The notes: a model not told the origin generated them from the sequence alone. A stretch of DNA of 64,000 nt from Actinocatenispora rupis (GCF_016861975.1 NZ_BOMB01000023.1:1-64000); one strand, 5' to 3'. Counted from the first letter of the stretch, positions 17,339 to 26,716 are shown. Translations and numbers: made by a program.

Positions 17339-17746
17339 CTACCCGTCCGGCCGCGTCCGGCTCGACGGCATATCGCGGCCGGACACCACACTCCGGTCAG
17401 GACACCGCGCTCCTCGTCGCGCCGCGGTCGTGCCGGCGCTTCGTGTCCGTCCCGCCCTCCGCACGTGCAGCGGCTTCTCCACCGCGAACGTCTTCGTCGC
17501 GCAGCAGGCACCGTGGCTGTTCGACGGGTCGCGGTGCGACACGACCGCGGTGACGCCCGGGTCCGTCCACCACCCGAAGCCCACCACGCCGTACTCGTCG
17601 CCTGTGTCCCGGGCGGCCGTTGCGGTCGACGTTTCGCCGGGCGTGTGCGCCCAGCCCGAGGTGCTGCCCGCCGCCGGCACGCCCGCCGCCGACAGGACCC
17701 CCGCCGCGGCGACCACCGTACCGGCCGGTGGACGTGTCGCCGGAAT
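17339..17746 (-). CDS. Putative small secreted protein, possibly with an AUU start
   Basis: A candidate gene of 135 codons with high third-position GC in its first 85 codons. From an in-frame ATT at 17746 it reads PATRPPAGTVVAAAGVLSAA, then GVPAAGSTSGWA, which looks like a signal peptide; GGGGAGG (17753-17759) is 6 nt upstream of that ATT. A promoter-like TTGAGA-18-TACGCT lies at 17791-17820. The first conventional start is GTG 17716. Middle residues include GFGWWTDPGVTAVVSHRDPS. I recognise no family. Codon quality falls near the end, so the true C-terminus may differ (a frameshift is possible). Its TAG stop is part of the serS -10 hexamer. Confidence 0.4.
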   Translation of the reverse strand: MPATRPPAGTVVAAAGVLSAAGVPAAGSTSGWAHTPGETSTATAARDTGDEYGVVGFGWWTDPGVTAVVSHRDPSNSHGACCATKTFAVEKPLHVRRAGRTRSAGTTAARRGARCPDRSVVSGRDMPSSRTRPDG

Positions 17747-17790
17747 GGCAGACCTCCCCAGGTCCCACGCCCTCGCCGTTCGGCGACCCG

Positions 17791-17820
17791 AGCGTAGGAG
17801 CCGGATCCAGCCCGTCTCAA
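17791..17820 (-). promoter_or_regulatory. Sigma-70-type promoter, leftward
   Basis: Read on the minus strand: TTGAGA (17820-17815), an 18-bp spacer, TACGCT (17796-17791). Transcription would start near 17784 and run into the putative secreted protein and then towards serS. Confidence 0.5.
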
Positions 17821-17981
17821 CGGTTCGAGAGATCTGTCTCGTGCCGCAACGTTTCGACCCCCCTCCCGGTACGCGCGCGCCCCGCGCGGTACGCCCGGCC
17901 CGCCCCGAACCGGTCCGCCCGGTACGGACCGCGAGCTACGGTCTACCCAGCAAACGACCGACCACCAGGAGGTTCCGAGCG

Positions 17982-18413
17982 ATGTCGGTACGGAAGGGCG
18001 CCGCGGTGTGGCGGGGCGGGTTGCAGGACGGTGGCGGCACGGTCGCCCTCGGCAGCGGCGCCTACGAAGGCCCGTACTCGTTCCGCTCGCGCTTCGGCGA
18101 CGGAGCCGGCGGCACCAACCCCGAGGAACTCATCGGCGCCGCGCACGCCGCCTGCTACTCGATGGCCCTGTCGAACATGCTGGCCACCGACGGCCACCCG
18201 CCGACCGCCGTCGAGACCACCGCCGAGGTCACCATCGAGCCCGTCGACGGCCAGCAGACCATCTCGAAGATCGTCCTGCACACCGTCGGCAACGTGCCCG
18301 GCATCGACGCCGAGACGTTCCGCGGGTACGCGGAGAAGGCGAAGGCCGGCTGCCCGGTCTCCCGCGCCCTCGCCGCCACCCCCATCGAGCTCGACGCGCA
18401 GTTCTCCGCCTGA
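17982..18413 (+). CDS. OsmC-family peroxiredoxin
   Basis: A 143-residue OsmC/Ohr protein, cytoplasmic, that uses two cysteines to reduce organic hydroperoxides. The peroxidatic cysteine is in AAHAACYSMALSNML (about residue 58) and the resolving one in KAGCPVSRAL (about residue 127). The opening VRKGAAVWRGGLQDGGGTVA and FGDGAGGTNPEELIGAAHA are typical of the OsmC branch rather than Ohr. AGGAGG lies 9 nt before the ATG. It stands alone, with a strong hairpin immediately downstream. Confidence 0.92.
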   Translation: MSVRKGAAVWRGGLQDGGGTVALGSGAYEGPYSFRSRFGDGAGGTNPEELIGAAHAACYSMALSNMLATDGHPPTAVETTAEVTIEPVDGQQTISKIVLHTVGNVPGIDAETFRGYAEKAKAGCPVSRALAATPIELDAQFSA

Positions 18414-18420
18414 ACCCAGC

Positions 18421-18456
18421 GCCGCGCCGCCCCGGGAGTACCGGAGGCGGCGCGGC
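18421..18456 (+). terminator. Hairpin terminator after osmC-like gene
   Basis: GCCGCGCCGCC (18421-18431) pairs with GGCGGCGCGGC (18446-18456), with an inner CCGG/CCGG helix. It begins 7 nt after the OsmC stop codon. No U-run. Confidence 0.65.
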
Positions 18457-18475
18457 GGCGCGGGACAATCGGCAG

Positions 18476-18829
18476 GTGGGCGTGGCGATGGGGCGGGAAC
18501 GGTTCGAGGACCTCGTGGCGGACGCGCTCGACGCGGTACCGGCCGGGCTGATGAAGCTGCTCAGCAACGTCGTGATCCTCGTCGAGGACGACCCGCCGAC
18601 CCACGACCCGCACCTGCTCGGCCTGTACGAGGGCTACGCCCTGACCGACCGCGGCTGGGACTACGGCGCCGTCCTCCCCGACCGCATCACCATCTTCCGC
18701 AACCCGATCCTCGCCGTCTGCGCCACCGAAACCGATGTCGTACGCGAGGTCGGGGTGACGGTCGTGCACGAGATCGCGCACCACTTCGGCATCGACGACG
18801 CCCGCCTGCACGAACTCGGCTGGGGCTGA
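18476..18829 (+). CDS. Small zincin-like metallopeptidase family protein
   Basis: A 117-residue protein of the minimal metallopeptidase family: ERFEDLVADALDAVPAGLMK, LLGLYEGYALTDR, and the zinc signature VVHEIAHHFGIDDARLHELG (HExxH at about residue 97 plus a third ligand region HELGW). Proteins of this size in actinobacteria have this fold but no proven substrate. GTG at 18476 is chosen because GACAAT (18464-18469) stands 6 nt upstream, the leaderless pattern; ATG at 18488 is the alternative. Confidence 0.82.
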   Translation: MGVAMGRERFEDLVADALDAVPAGLMKLLSNVVILVEDDPPTHDPHLLGLYEGYALTDRGWDYGAVLPDRITIFRNPILAVCATETDVVREVGVTVVHEIAHHFGIDDARLHELGWG

Positions 18830-18899
18830 CGCGGGAGGCGCTGCGGACGTACGCGGCGGCGCGGCGGGCGACGCAGGCGCGGCGAGCGTGGCGGACAGA

Positions 18900-18975
18900 C
18901 GCGGCGGGCGCGGCAGGCGACGCAGATGCGGCAGGCGACGCGGATGCGGCGGGCGCGGCAGGCGCGGCGAGGGCT
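18900..18975. repeat. Imperfect 18-bp tandem repeat
   Basis: GCGGCAGGCGACGCAGAT (18910-18927) is followed directly by a copy differing at one base (18928-18945). Degenerate GCGGCGGGC/GCGGCAGGC units flank both sides, giving about 75 bp of GCGGC-based repeat. It lies just after the metallopeptidase gene and is not part of it. Confidence 0.7.
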
Positions 18976-19027
18976 CAAGCCGGGCTGGTAGAGACTGTCC
19001 ACGAAGCGGACAAGTTACGCGTAATGC

Positions 19028-19100
19028 CGATTGTCCAATTGTGTCATTGTTCAATTGTTCAACAGTTGAACAATGAGACAGTTGAACAATTGAACAATCT
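19028..19100. repeat. AT-rich palindromic intergenic repeat, copy A
   Basis: About 70 bp of low-GC sequence built from ATTGTTCAA and its complement: it opens CGATTGTCCAATTGTGTCAT, then TGTTCAATTGTTCAACAG, then the inverted half GTTGAACAATGAGACAG and GTTGAACAATTGAACAATC. The two halves can fold into a long hairpin or nested hairpins. It lies between the convergent metallopeptidase and LolA-like genes. A doubled CCATGATCAA-S-TTCGC follows at 19107-19146. Copies B, C and D are at about 30.2, 40.4 and 49.0 kb. Confidence 0.85.
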
Positions 19101-19315
19101 GCGCCGCCATGATCAACTTCGCCCGCGGCGGCCATGATCAAGTTCGCGCGCGTACACCGCCCACCCCACCCCCGGACGCCGCCCACCCCACTCCCCACAC
19201 ACGGCGGCGCGCCGCCCCAGACCAGTTGGGACGGCGCGCCTCGCAGGTTCCACCGCCGCACATGCGGCACCAGATCCCGCCAGTGACGGGGCTCGTACGG
19301 CCCCGTGCCGTGGGG

Positions 19316-20455
19316 TTACTTGACCTGCCCGGCCGCCTGGTACAGGGCGGACGGGTCGACGGCGCCGGCGACGAGCCGCCCGTCGTCGGTGAGGAGTACC
19401 GAGAAGAGCTTGGTCTGGATGAGCCGGCCGGTGCCCCAGCTGCCCTTGACCTTGGGCAGCGAGTTGAGGAACTTGGTGGCGGCCGCGGCGGCCTTCTTCT
19501 GCTCGGCGGTGGTGCCGGCGGGGACGCTGGTGTCGACGCCCTTGGCGACGACGACGGTGGTCCAGCCCTTGCCGACCATCTGCGGTTCGGCGCCCTTCTT
19601 GGCCGGCGTACGGTGCGGCTTCGCGGACGGCGCGTGCGCGTCACCCTTGGCCTCGGTCACCTTGGTACCAGCGGGCGGGTTGAACGTGAACTCGGACGCG
19701 TCCGGCTTGGTGAACGCGACCTGGGTGAAGCCGGCCTCGAACGCGGGGGTGTCGGAGCCGCGCGCGTACACCTGGAGGCGGAGCGGGATGTGCTTCTCGC
19801 CGTCGACGGCGATGCGGATCTGCTGGATCCGGGACGCGTTGTCCTTCGGCGACACGACCAGCTCGTACGCCTGGCGGCCGGCGACCTTGGCGGTGCCGTC
19901 GGTGGTGACGTTCGTGGTGGGCGCGAGGCTGGTGAGCAGCTGGCCGACCCCGCCGGACAGGCTGGTCGGCATGCCGGACGGCCCGCCCTTGGGCATCACG
20001 GACGGCGGTGCGGTGTGCTGTCCGGCGGCCTTGCCGGTCAACGTACGGTGCGTCGCGGACTTGGCGGCGCTGTCGTACGTCCAGACGTTGGTGCCGTTGC
20101 GGATCAGGTCGGTCTCGCTGGTGCCGTCACCCTGGGCGGAGACGCGCACCCGGTTGGTCCCGTCGTACCAGAACTTGACGGTGTGGTTGCCGGTGACCAG
20201 CGCGTTCAGGTCGGTGCCGTTGAGCTGCGGCAGGCTCGGCAGGCCCAGGTCGGACTTCTGCACGATGGTGCCGGACAGGCTGTTGACCTTGGCCTGCGCG
20301 ACGTCCATGAGCAGCTGTTGCGGGCTGCGCTCGGGCAGGCCGCTGGACGCGTTCGCGACGATCATGCGGCCGGCGCTCCCGGCGCCGATCACGGCCACCA
20401 GCGCGGCGGCCGGGATCGCCCAGCGCAGCGCGGGTCGTGATGCGAGTGCCGACAT
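19316..20455 (-). CDS. LolA-like secreted/lipocarrier protein next to a two-component system
   Basis: A 379-residue exported protein: a hydrophobic N-terminal segment (about 11-32, AIPAAALVAVIGAGSAG) and a long beta-rich domain resembling LolA/LprG-type outer-membrane-carrier folds (FWYDGTNRVRVSAQGDGTSE, VAGRQAYELVVSPKDNASRI, RIAVDGEKHIPLRLQVYARG). The family in actinobacteria is often encoded beside an OmpR-type two-component pair, as here (divergent, 205 bp away). It may bind a lipid or act in envelope sensing; no lipobox cysteine is seen. AAGGGGG precedes the ATG. Confidence 0.75.
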   Translation of the reverse strand: MSALASRPALRWAIPAAALVAVIGAGSAGRMIVANASSGLPERSPQQLLMDVAQAKVNSLSGTIVQKSDLGLPSLPQLNGTDLNALVTGNHTVKFWYDGTNRVRVSAQGDGTSETDLIRNGTNVWTYDSAAKSATHRTLTGKAAGQHTAPPSVMPKGGPSGMPTSLSGGVGQLLTSLAPTTNVTTDGTAKVAGRQAYELVVSPKDNASRIQQIRIAVDGEKHIPLRLQVYARGSDTPAFEAGFTQVAFTKPDASEFTFNPPAGTKVTEAKGDAHAPSAKPHRTPAKKGAEPQMVGKGWTTVVVAKGVDTSVPAGTTAEQKKAAAAATKFLNSLPKVKGSWGTGRLIQTKLFSVLLTDDGRLVAGAVDPSALYQAAGQVK

Positions 20456-20594
20456 CGTTACCCCCTTCGTACCCACTGCCCCCAGTGGACTTCGATGGTC
20501 CGGTACGGCCGGATCGGCGCCCCGCCGAGCGGGAGGTCCGGCGGGCGTACTGCCCGGCCTGGTTATCAGGGTGCCCGGGGGGCCCTGTGAGCAA

Positions 20595-20620
20595 CCTGAG
20601 CCAGCCTGAGTACTTCTCAG
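20595..20620. promoter_or_regulatory. Candidate response-regulator binding site
   Basis: CCTGAG occurs at 20595 and 20605, one helical turn apart, followed by an inverted CTCAG at 20616-20620. Direct hexamers with 10-11-bp spacing are what OmpR/PhoB-type regulators bind. The site lies in the shared promoter region of the LolA-like gene and the two-component system. Binding is inferred. Confidence 0.35.
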
Positions 20621-20660
20621 CATCGGTGCGCGACGATGGCGTCGGCAAGGGAGGTGTGGG

Positions 20661-21332
<672 letters not shown>

Positions 21333-21351
21333 GCGGCCGGGAGGACGGACG

Positions 21352-22764
21352 ATGCGGTGGTGGGCGCGGCTCAGTCTGCGCGGGCGGCTGATCCTGATCG
21401 GCGTCGCGGGCCTGGCCGTCGGGCTGGGTCTCGGCGGCGGCCTGCTGGTGTACGCGTTGAACGCGACGCTCGTCCGGGCCCTGGACAGCACCGCGCTGCA
21501 GAGCGGCAACGAGGTCGCCGCGCTGGTGCGCGCGGACCGGCTGGTGGACCCGATCCCGGCCGGGCAGGGCGGCGCGGTGATCCAGGTGGTCGACGCGCGC
21601 GACCGGATCGTCGCCGCGTCCGTCGGCGCCGACCGTCTCGTCCCGGTACTGCACGGCGACGAGCTGCGCGCCGCCCGTACCGGCACCCGTGCGTACGTGC
21701 CGGGGGATCGGGCGGGGCTGCCGGGGCCGCTGCGCGTCGTCGGCGTACCGGTGGGCACCGAGACCGTACTGGTGGCCGTACCGGCGGGTGAGCTGACGCA
21801 GACGGTCCGGCTGATGCGTACGGTGCTGCTGATCGCGTACCCGCTGATCGTGGCGGGGTTGGGGGTGGTGGCCTGGCGCGCGGTCGGCTGGACGTTGCGC
21901 CCGGTGGAGTCGCTGCGCCGGGGCGCGGAGGCGATCGCCGGCTCCGGGTCGGCCGCGGCGCGCCTGCCCGTACCGACGGGGACGGACGAGGTGGCGCGGC
22001 TGGCGACCACGCTGAACGGGATGCTGGCGAAGCTGGAGGCGGGGCAGGACCGGCAGCGGGCGTTCGTCGCGGACGCCGCGCACGAGCTGCGCAGCCCGGT
22101 CGCGAGCATCCGTACGCAGCTGGAGGTGGCGCAGCGGCTGGGTGACCGGGCCGACTGGCCGGACGTCGTCGCCGACGTACTCGCGGACACCGAGCGGCTG
22201 TCCCGGCTCACCGAGGACCTGCTGCTGCTGGCGCGTACCGGGGACGCGGACGCGGCCGCCGCCCGGCTCGCCCGCCGCCGCGAACGCCTCGACCTCGACC
22301 TGCTCGTCACCGAACTCGCCGAGCGCTACGCCGACGCCCGCGTGCCGGTACGGGTGACCACGGACCGTCCGGTGTGGACGGACGGCGACCCGGAGGCGCT
22401 GGGCCGGGTCGTCGCGAACCTCGTCGACAACGCGGTACGCCACGCCACCACCGAGGTCACCCTCGCGGTGTCCACTGTGGACGGGCAGGCGTCGGTGGCG
22501 GTGTGCGACGACGGTCCGGGCATCCCCGTACCGGACCGGGAGCGGGTGTTCGACCGCTTCACCCGGCTCGACGACGCGCGGGCCCGCGACGCCGGCGGTT
22601 CCGGCCTCGGCCTCGCCATCGTCGCCGACCTCGTACGGCTGCACCACGGCACGATCACGCTCAGCGCCGCACACCACCGCGACCCGAACACCGGCGGTCG
22701 CGGCGGCCCCGGCGTACGGGCCGAGGTGCGGTTGCCCGCCGCCGACCCACCGGCGCACGACTGA
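21352..22764 (+). CDS. Sensor histidine kinase
   Basis: A 470-residue membrane kinase. Two membrane segments (about 13-36 and 155-180) enclose an external sensor of some 120 residues. Then come HAMP (GWTLRPVESLRRGAEAI), HisKA with the phospho-acceptor histidine in FVADAAHELRSPVASIRTQL, and HATPase_c (N box NLVDNAVRHA, G1 CDDGPGIPV, G2 GGSGLGLAIV). It is co-transcribed with the response regulator upstream; GGGAGGAC precedes the ATG. Confidence 0.93.
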   Translation: MRWWARLSLRGRLILIGVAGLAVGLGLGGGLLVYALNATLVRALDSTALQSGNEVAALVRADRLVDPIPAGQGGAVIQVVDARDRIVAASVGADRLVPVLHGDELRAARTGTRAYVPGDRAGLPGPLRVVGVPVGTETVLVAVPAGELTQTVRLMRTVLLIAYPLIVAGLGVVAWRAVGWTLRPVESLRRGAEAIAGSGSAAARLPVPTGTDEVARLATTLNGMLAKLEAGQDRQRAFVADAAHELRSPVASIRTQLEVAQRLGDRADWPDVVADVLADTERLSRLTEDLLLLARTGDADAAAARLARRRERLDLDLLVTELAERYADARVPVRVTTDRPVWTDGDPEALGRVVANLVDNAVRHATTEVTLAVSTVDGQASVAVCDDGPGIPVPDRERVFDRFTRLDDARARDAGGSGLGLAIVADLVRLHHGTITLSAAHHRDPNTGGRGGPGVRAEVRLPAADPPAHD

Positions 22765-22773
22765 CCGCGACGG

Positions 22774-23439
22774 TCAGGAGTGCACGAACGTGGCGCGCCA
22801 GCGTCGTACCGGGGGGTCGTCGTCGGTGTCCAGCAGGTCCTCGACCTCGACCGGCCGCAGCGGCCCGTCGGCGAACGCGTCCAGCTCGACCCGGGTCAGC
22901 GGCCACGGCATCCGGCCGGGCGGGTCCTTCTCGTCCCGGGCCCGCGCGACCACGAGCAGCGTGCCGCCCGGCGCGACCAGCTGGGCACACCGCGCGATGG
23001 CCGCCCGCCGCGCGTCCCCCTGCAACGTCTGCACCGTGTACGCCTCGAACACGAAGTCGAACGCCCCGGCCAGGTCCGCCGGCGGCGCCAGCAGATCCAC
23101 CTCCCGGTACGTCACCGCCGAGTCCGGGAACCGCTCCCGCGCCGCGCGGACCGCACTCGGCGCCACGTCGAACCCGACCGTCTCGTACCCGAGGGCGGCG
23201 AGGTGTTCGGCGTCGTCGCCGAGGCCACAGCCGACGACCGCGGCCCGCGTACCGGCGGGGCGGTGCGTGTCGAGCCAGCCGAGCAGCATCGGGTTGGCGA
23301 CCCGGTCCGCCCACGGCACGACGGCGTCGCCGCTGTTCGCCGCCGCGTACAGCCGCTCGAACCAGCCGGTGTCGTCGCCGGCAGCGACCGCCTCGGCGGC
23401 CAGGTGACGGGCGTACGCCCGCTGTTCGTCGGTCGTCAT
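22774..23439 (-). CDS. SAM-dependent methyltransferase
   Basis: A 221-residue class I methyltransferase. SAM-binding motif I reads AAVVGCGLGDDAEHL (about residues 67-81), followed by an acidic VGFDVAP strand end and YREVDLLAPP; FDFVFEAYTVQTL is motif IV. It resembles the thiopurine/thiocyanate methyltransferase-like group; substrate unknown. A TAGCTT -10 hexamer lies 7 nt before the ATG (23447-23452), so it seems to have its own leaderless promoter though it follows pheA and a phosphatase gene. Confidence 0.82.
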   Translation of the reverse strand: MTTDEQRAYARHLAAEAVAAGDDTGWFERLYAAANSGDAVVPWADRVANPMLLGWLDTHRPAGTRAAVVGCGLGDDAEHLAALGYETVGFDVAPSAVRAARERFPDSAVTYREVDLLAPPADLAGAFDFVFEAYTVQTLQGDARRAAIARCAQLVAPGGTLLVVARARDEKDPPGRMPWPLTRVELDAFADGPLRPVEVEDLLDTDDDPPVRRWRATFVHS

Positions 23440-23479
23440 GGCCGCGAAGCTACCCGAGGCCGCGGCCTCGGCCGCGCGG

Positions 23480-24082
23480 TCACCCGGGGGCGTCCCAGGA
23501 CCGCACCCGCAGCCCGTCGTCCCCGTCCGTGAGCACCGCGCGCCCCGCGTTCGGCAGCTCCGGTACGTGCGGCGACAGTCCGGTCGCCAACCGTGGCACC
23601 CCCACCACGAACAGCGTGCCGTGCCCGACGAGCACCGCCGTACCGTCCGGCGGCAGCGCGCCGAGTACGTCGGCAAGCACCGTACGCAGCCGCGCGACCA
23701 GGTCCGCGCCGCTCTCCCCACCCGGCACCCGCCCGCGCAGATCCGTACGCCAGGCCGCGAACGTCGTCGCCACCCGCCGCGCGTCCGCCGGATCCGTACT
23801 CCCATGCAGGTCGCCGATGAGCGCCTCGTGCGCCGCCTCGTGTACCCGGACCGGCAGGTCGAGCCGCTCGCCCAGTTCCGCCGCGGTCTGCCGGGCGCGC
23901 AGCATCGGCGACGACCACAGGGCCACCGGCGCCGACCCGTCCCACTCCCACGTACGCCGGAGCGCGGCGGCCTGCTCCCGCCCCCGCGCCGACAGCGGTA
24001 CGCCCGGGATGGCGCAGTTGAGCGAGCCGTCGACGTTCGCGGTGCTCTCCGCGTGTCGGACGAGGATCAGGTGTCGCGGCAC
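23480..24082 (-). CDS. Histidine phosphatase family protein
   Basis: A 200-residue phosphoglycerate-mutase-like phosphatase. The phospho-histidine motif is LILVRHAEST (H10), the second RH partner is in LVGHGTLFVV, and the SSPMLRARQTA helix is typical of the branch. Substrate cannot be told from sequence. It starts 2 nt after pheA, so it is translated from the same mRNA. Confidence 0.85.
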   Translation of the reverse strand: MPRHLILVRHAESTANVDGSLNCAIPGVPLSARGREQAAALRRTWEWDGSAPVALWSSPMLRARQTAAELGERLDLPVRVHEAAHEALIGDLHGSTDPADARRVATTFAAWRTDLRGRVPGGESGADLVARLRTVLADVLGALPPDGTAVLVGHGTLFVVGVPRLATGLSPHVPELPNAGRAVLTDGDDGLRVRSWDAPG

Positions 24083-24084
24083 GG

Positions 24085-25017
24085 TCAGTCCGGCTTACCG
24101 GCGCGGATACGGTCGAGCCAGGCGGTCGCGTCCGCGAAGTCGCGGTCGGCCATCCCGGCCGGCGGCGGTACGGGTGGTTCCCCGCCGGCCCGCGGGTACG
24201 ACCCGAAGAACTTGACGTCGGCGCAGATCCGGTGCAGCCCGGCGAGCGCCGCGCCCATCCGCTCGTCGGCCACGTGCCCCGTGCAGTCGAGGAAGAAGCA
24301 GTACCTTCCGAGCCGTTCGCCGGTCGGCCGGGACTCGATCCGCGTCATGTTGATCCCGCGTACGGCCAGCTCGGTGAGCACCGCGAGCAGCGCACCCACC
24401 TGGTCGTGCCGGATGTACACGGCGAGGGTGGTGACGTCGTTGCCGGTCGGCGGGGGCGGCGGCGCGGGCCGCGTCACCACGGCGAACCGGGTCATCGCGT
24501 CCGGGTGGTCGGCGACGCCCTCGGCCAGCAGTTCCAGCCCGTTGCGCCGGGCGGCGAGCGGCGTCGACAGCGCCGCGTCGTACTCACCGGCGGCGGTGCG
24601 GACGGCGGCGGTGGCGTTGGAGAGCACGTCGACCACGGTCGCGTCCGGCACCGTACGCCGCAGCCACTCGCGGCACTGCGCGGACGCCTGCGGGTGCGCG
24701 GCGACCGACCGTACGTCCGCCGGCGCCGTACCGGGGCGGGCGGCGAACACGAACCGGATCGGCAGCACGACCTCGCGCACGATCTGCAGCGGGCTGCCGG
24801 CGGCCAGGTCGTCGATGGTGACCGGCACGGCCCCGCCCACCGAGTTCTCCAGCGGTACGAGGGCCGCGTCGGCGTCGTTGGTCCGGACCGCGTCGAGCGC
24901 CTCCGGCACCGTACGCGCCGGCAGCAGCGCGCCGTCCGCGGCGTCCGGCAGGGTACGCAGCGCCTCCTCGCTGAACGTCCCTTCCGGCCCGAGGTAGCTG
25001 TAGCGGGTGCCCGTCAT
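24085..25017 (-). CDS. pheA: Prephenate dehydratase
   Basis: A 310-residue monofunctional enzyme converting prephenate to phenylpyruvate in phenylalanine synthesis. The catalytic domain starts YSYLGPEGTFSEEALRTLP and has PLENSVGGAVPVTIDDLAAG. The TRF motif (DAMTRFAVV) closes the catalytic part. A C-terminal ACT domain follows (TLAVYIRHDQVGALLAVLTE; INMTRIESRP), which binds phenylalanine for feedback inhibition. A TAGGCT -10 (25025-25030) sits 7 nt before the ATG: leaderless. Confidence 0.95.
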   Translation of the reverse strand: MTGTRYSYLGPEGTFSEEALRTLPDAADGALLPARTVPEALDAVRTNDADAALVPLENSVGGAVPVTIDDLAAGSPLQIVREVVLPIRFVFAARPGTAPADVRSVAAHPQASAQCREWLRRTVPDATVVDVLSNATAAVRTAAGEYDAALSTPLAARRNGLELLAEGVADHPDAMTRFAVVTRPAPPPPPTGNDVTTLAVYIRHDQVGALLAVLTELAVRGINMTRIESRPTGERLGRYCFFLDCTGHVADERMGAALAGLHRICADVKFFGSYPRAGGEPPVPPPAGMADRDFADATAWLDRIRAGKPD

Positions 25018-25243
25018 GCCACCGAGCCTATTGGTACGCCCGGCGGCGTCGTCCGGGTGCCGCCGACTCCGGCCGGCCGGCGGTATGGGCAGAAACGCGT
25101 CGCCCCGACCTGGTAGCGATGTTCATTACAGATCGTGACCGAACCCCGGATAAATCGGCGATTCCCTCCACAGAACTCGGTACGCAGAGTTGCGAGGTGT
25201 AACCAGGTCTTCTCAGTATGTGCGGCAATACCTATCGTGGACA

Positions 25244-25268
25244 GATCCGCTCAGGTACGGAGCGGATC
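25244..25268. promoter_or_regulatory. Inverted repeat ahead of the IclR-family gene
   Basis: GATCCGCTC-N7-GAGCGGATC, a perfect 9-bp dyad ending 6 nt before the GGAGG of the regulator gene. It could be an autoregulatory operator or a 5'-UTR hairpin; both are inference. Confidence 0.5.
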
Positions 25269-25285
25269 AGCAGCGGAGGTTTGTT

Positions 25286-26089
25286 GTGCGTACAGACGGC
25301 TCGCAGGCACCCTCGGACCTGATCCAAAGTGTGTCCAGAGCACTGCGGATCCTGGAGACGGTCGGCCGCTCGCAGCGCGGTCTCACCGTCAAGCAGATCG
25401 CGCGACGCTGCGAACTCGGCCTGTCCACCGCCTACCACCTGGTCCGGACCCTCACCTTCGAGGGATACCTGATCCGGTGCACCGACGGGACGTATCTGCC
25501 CGGCCTTGAGGTCGCCGACCGGTTCCGCGAGTTCAGCGCGGCCATCCGGCCACCCGACACCATCGCCGGTCTGCGACGCGCCGCCGGTACCACCGGGTAC
25601 AGCCACTATCTGGCCCGGTTCATCAACGGCAAGGTCGCCATCACCGGCGTCGCGGAGGGTCCGCGGTCGCCACACCTGGAGGACCTCGTCGTCGGCTTCG
25701 ACGACGCGGCCCACGCCACGGCGATCGGCAAGGCACTGCTGTCCACCCTCGACGTGAGCCGCCGCAAGCGGTACCTGCAGGCGGTCGGCATGCGTCCCTA
25801 CACCCGCTCCACGATCGTCGACCGCGAGCAGCTGGAGTACGACCTGGCGGGGTACAAGCGCCGCGGGGTGTACGTCGAGCGCGGTCAGTACCACGAGAAC
25901 GTGGCGTGTGCGGCGACGGTCATCTCCACCGGCAACGACCAGGGGGCCAACATGGTGCTCGCCTGCTCGATGTCGCTGGACGACTTCACCCGCAACGAAC
26001 CGACCGTGCTCACCCAGCTCTCCGGGGTGGCCCGGAGCATCGCCGCCGCGGTCTCGAACAACCCGACACCACCGGCACTGCCGCTCTAG
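25286..26089 (+). CDS. IclR-family transcriptional regulator
   Basis: A 267-residue regulator: winged helix at about 10-75 (SRALRILETVGRSQRGLTVK, LGLSTAYHLVRTLTFEGYLI) and an effector-binding GAF-like domain (HLEDLVVGFDDAAHATAIGK; RGVYVERGQYHENVACAATV). Such proteins sense small aromatic or carboxylic acids. GTG at 25286 has GGAGG 6 nt upstream. No obvious catabolic target is adjacent. A strong terminator follows. Confidence 0.87.
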   Translation: MRTDGSQAPSDLIQSVSRALRILETVGRSQRGLTVKQIARRCELGLSTAYHLVRTLTFEGYLIRCTDGTYLPGLEVADRFREFSAAIRPPDTIAGLRRAAGTTGYSHYLARFINGKVAITGVAEGPRSPHLEDLVVGFDDAAHATAIGKALLSTLDVSRRKRYLQAVGMRPYTRSTIVDREQLEYDLAGYKRRGVYVERGQYHENVACAATVISTGNDQGANMVLACSMSLDDFTRNEPTVLTQLSGVARSIAAAVSNNPTPPALPL

Positions 26090-26106
26090 TACTGGCAGAG
26101 CTTTCC

Positions 26107-26152
26107 GGCGCGGTGTCCGATTCGATCTGGACGAATCGGGCACCGCGCCTTT
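26107..26152 (+). terminator. Intrinsic terminator
   Basis: GGCGCGGTG-T-CCGATTCG pairs with CGAATCGG-G-CACCGCGCC (18 pairs with one T-G) around a 7-nt loop, followed by TTT. It lies 17 nt after the IclR stop. Confidence 0.85.
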
Positions 26153-26278
26153 GCATCACCCGTACGTGTGGTCGCTTTCTGCAAGTCGCACACGTCGTCC
26201 GTCGGCATACCGTCACGCGGTCATAACTTTCAGTTCATCGATCCCGACCCCCGGGATCGTGAAGGGGAGGTGGACCAA

Positions 26279-26716
26279 GTGACCGCCAACGTGATCGAAC
26301 GCCCCACCGAGACCACCGGTACGGACGGCGCGACGGCCGACCCGTCCGGGGCCGCGGCCGAGGCGGCAGGCACGTCGGCCGGGACGCGCGCCGACGAGGA
26401 CGGTACGCACAGAGCCGGGCCGGCGCCGACCGCCGAGACGGTGCCGGACGACGTCGTCGACCGACTGCTCTGGCGCGACGCGCAGTACATCCTGGCGCGG
26501 CACCACGAGTGCGACGACACCTGCGCGTACTGCGGGGCGGCGTGGCCGTGCACCGCGACCCGGCTCGCCCGCCGCGCCGAGGCCGCCGCCCGGCTGCCGT
26601 GGCGCGAGGGCTGGACCACCCGACACGACCTGAACGCCGTACTCGCCCTGCCCGGCTGGCGGGCGGCGAGGCCACCGGCCCAGCGCCCCGCGGTACGGCG
26701 ACCGTTCGCGCGCTGA
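26279..26716 (+). CDS. Small Cys-containing protein of unknown function
   Basis: A 145-residue protein. The first 55 residues are low complexity (Thr/Ala/Gly-rich); the rest holds DVVDRLLWRDAQYILARHHE, then a four-cysteine segment CDDTCAYCGAAWPC that could bind zinc, and a basic tail. I do not recognise the family. GTG at 26279 is chosen because GGGGAGG lies 8 nt upstream; a GTG at 26270 overlaps the RBS. Confidence 0.6.
   Translation: MTANVIERPTETTGTDGATADPSGAAAEAAGTSAGTRADEDGTHRAGPAPTAETVPDDVVDRLLWRDAQYILARHHECDDTCAYCGAAWPCTATRLARRAEAAARLPWREGWTTRHDLNAVLALPGWRAARPPAQRPAVRRPFAR

Noticed and set aside
18830-19100. The repeats near 18.9-19.1 kb and elsewhere as a CRISPR array.
   Set aside because: No uniform spacer length, no repeated unit of 23-47 bp with unique spacers, and no cas gene.
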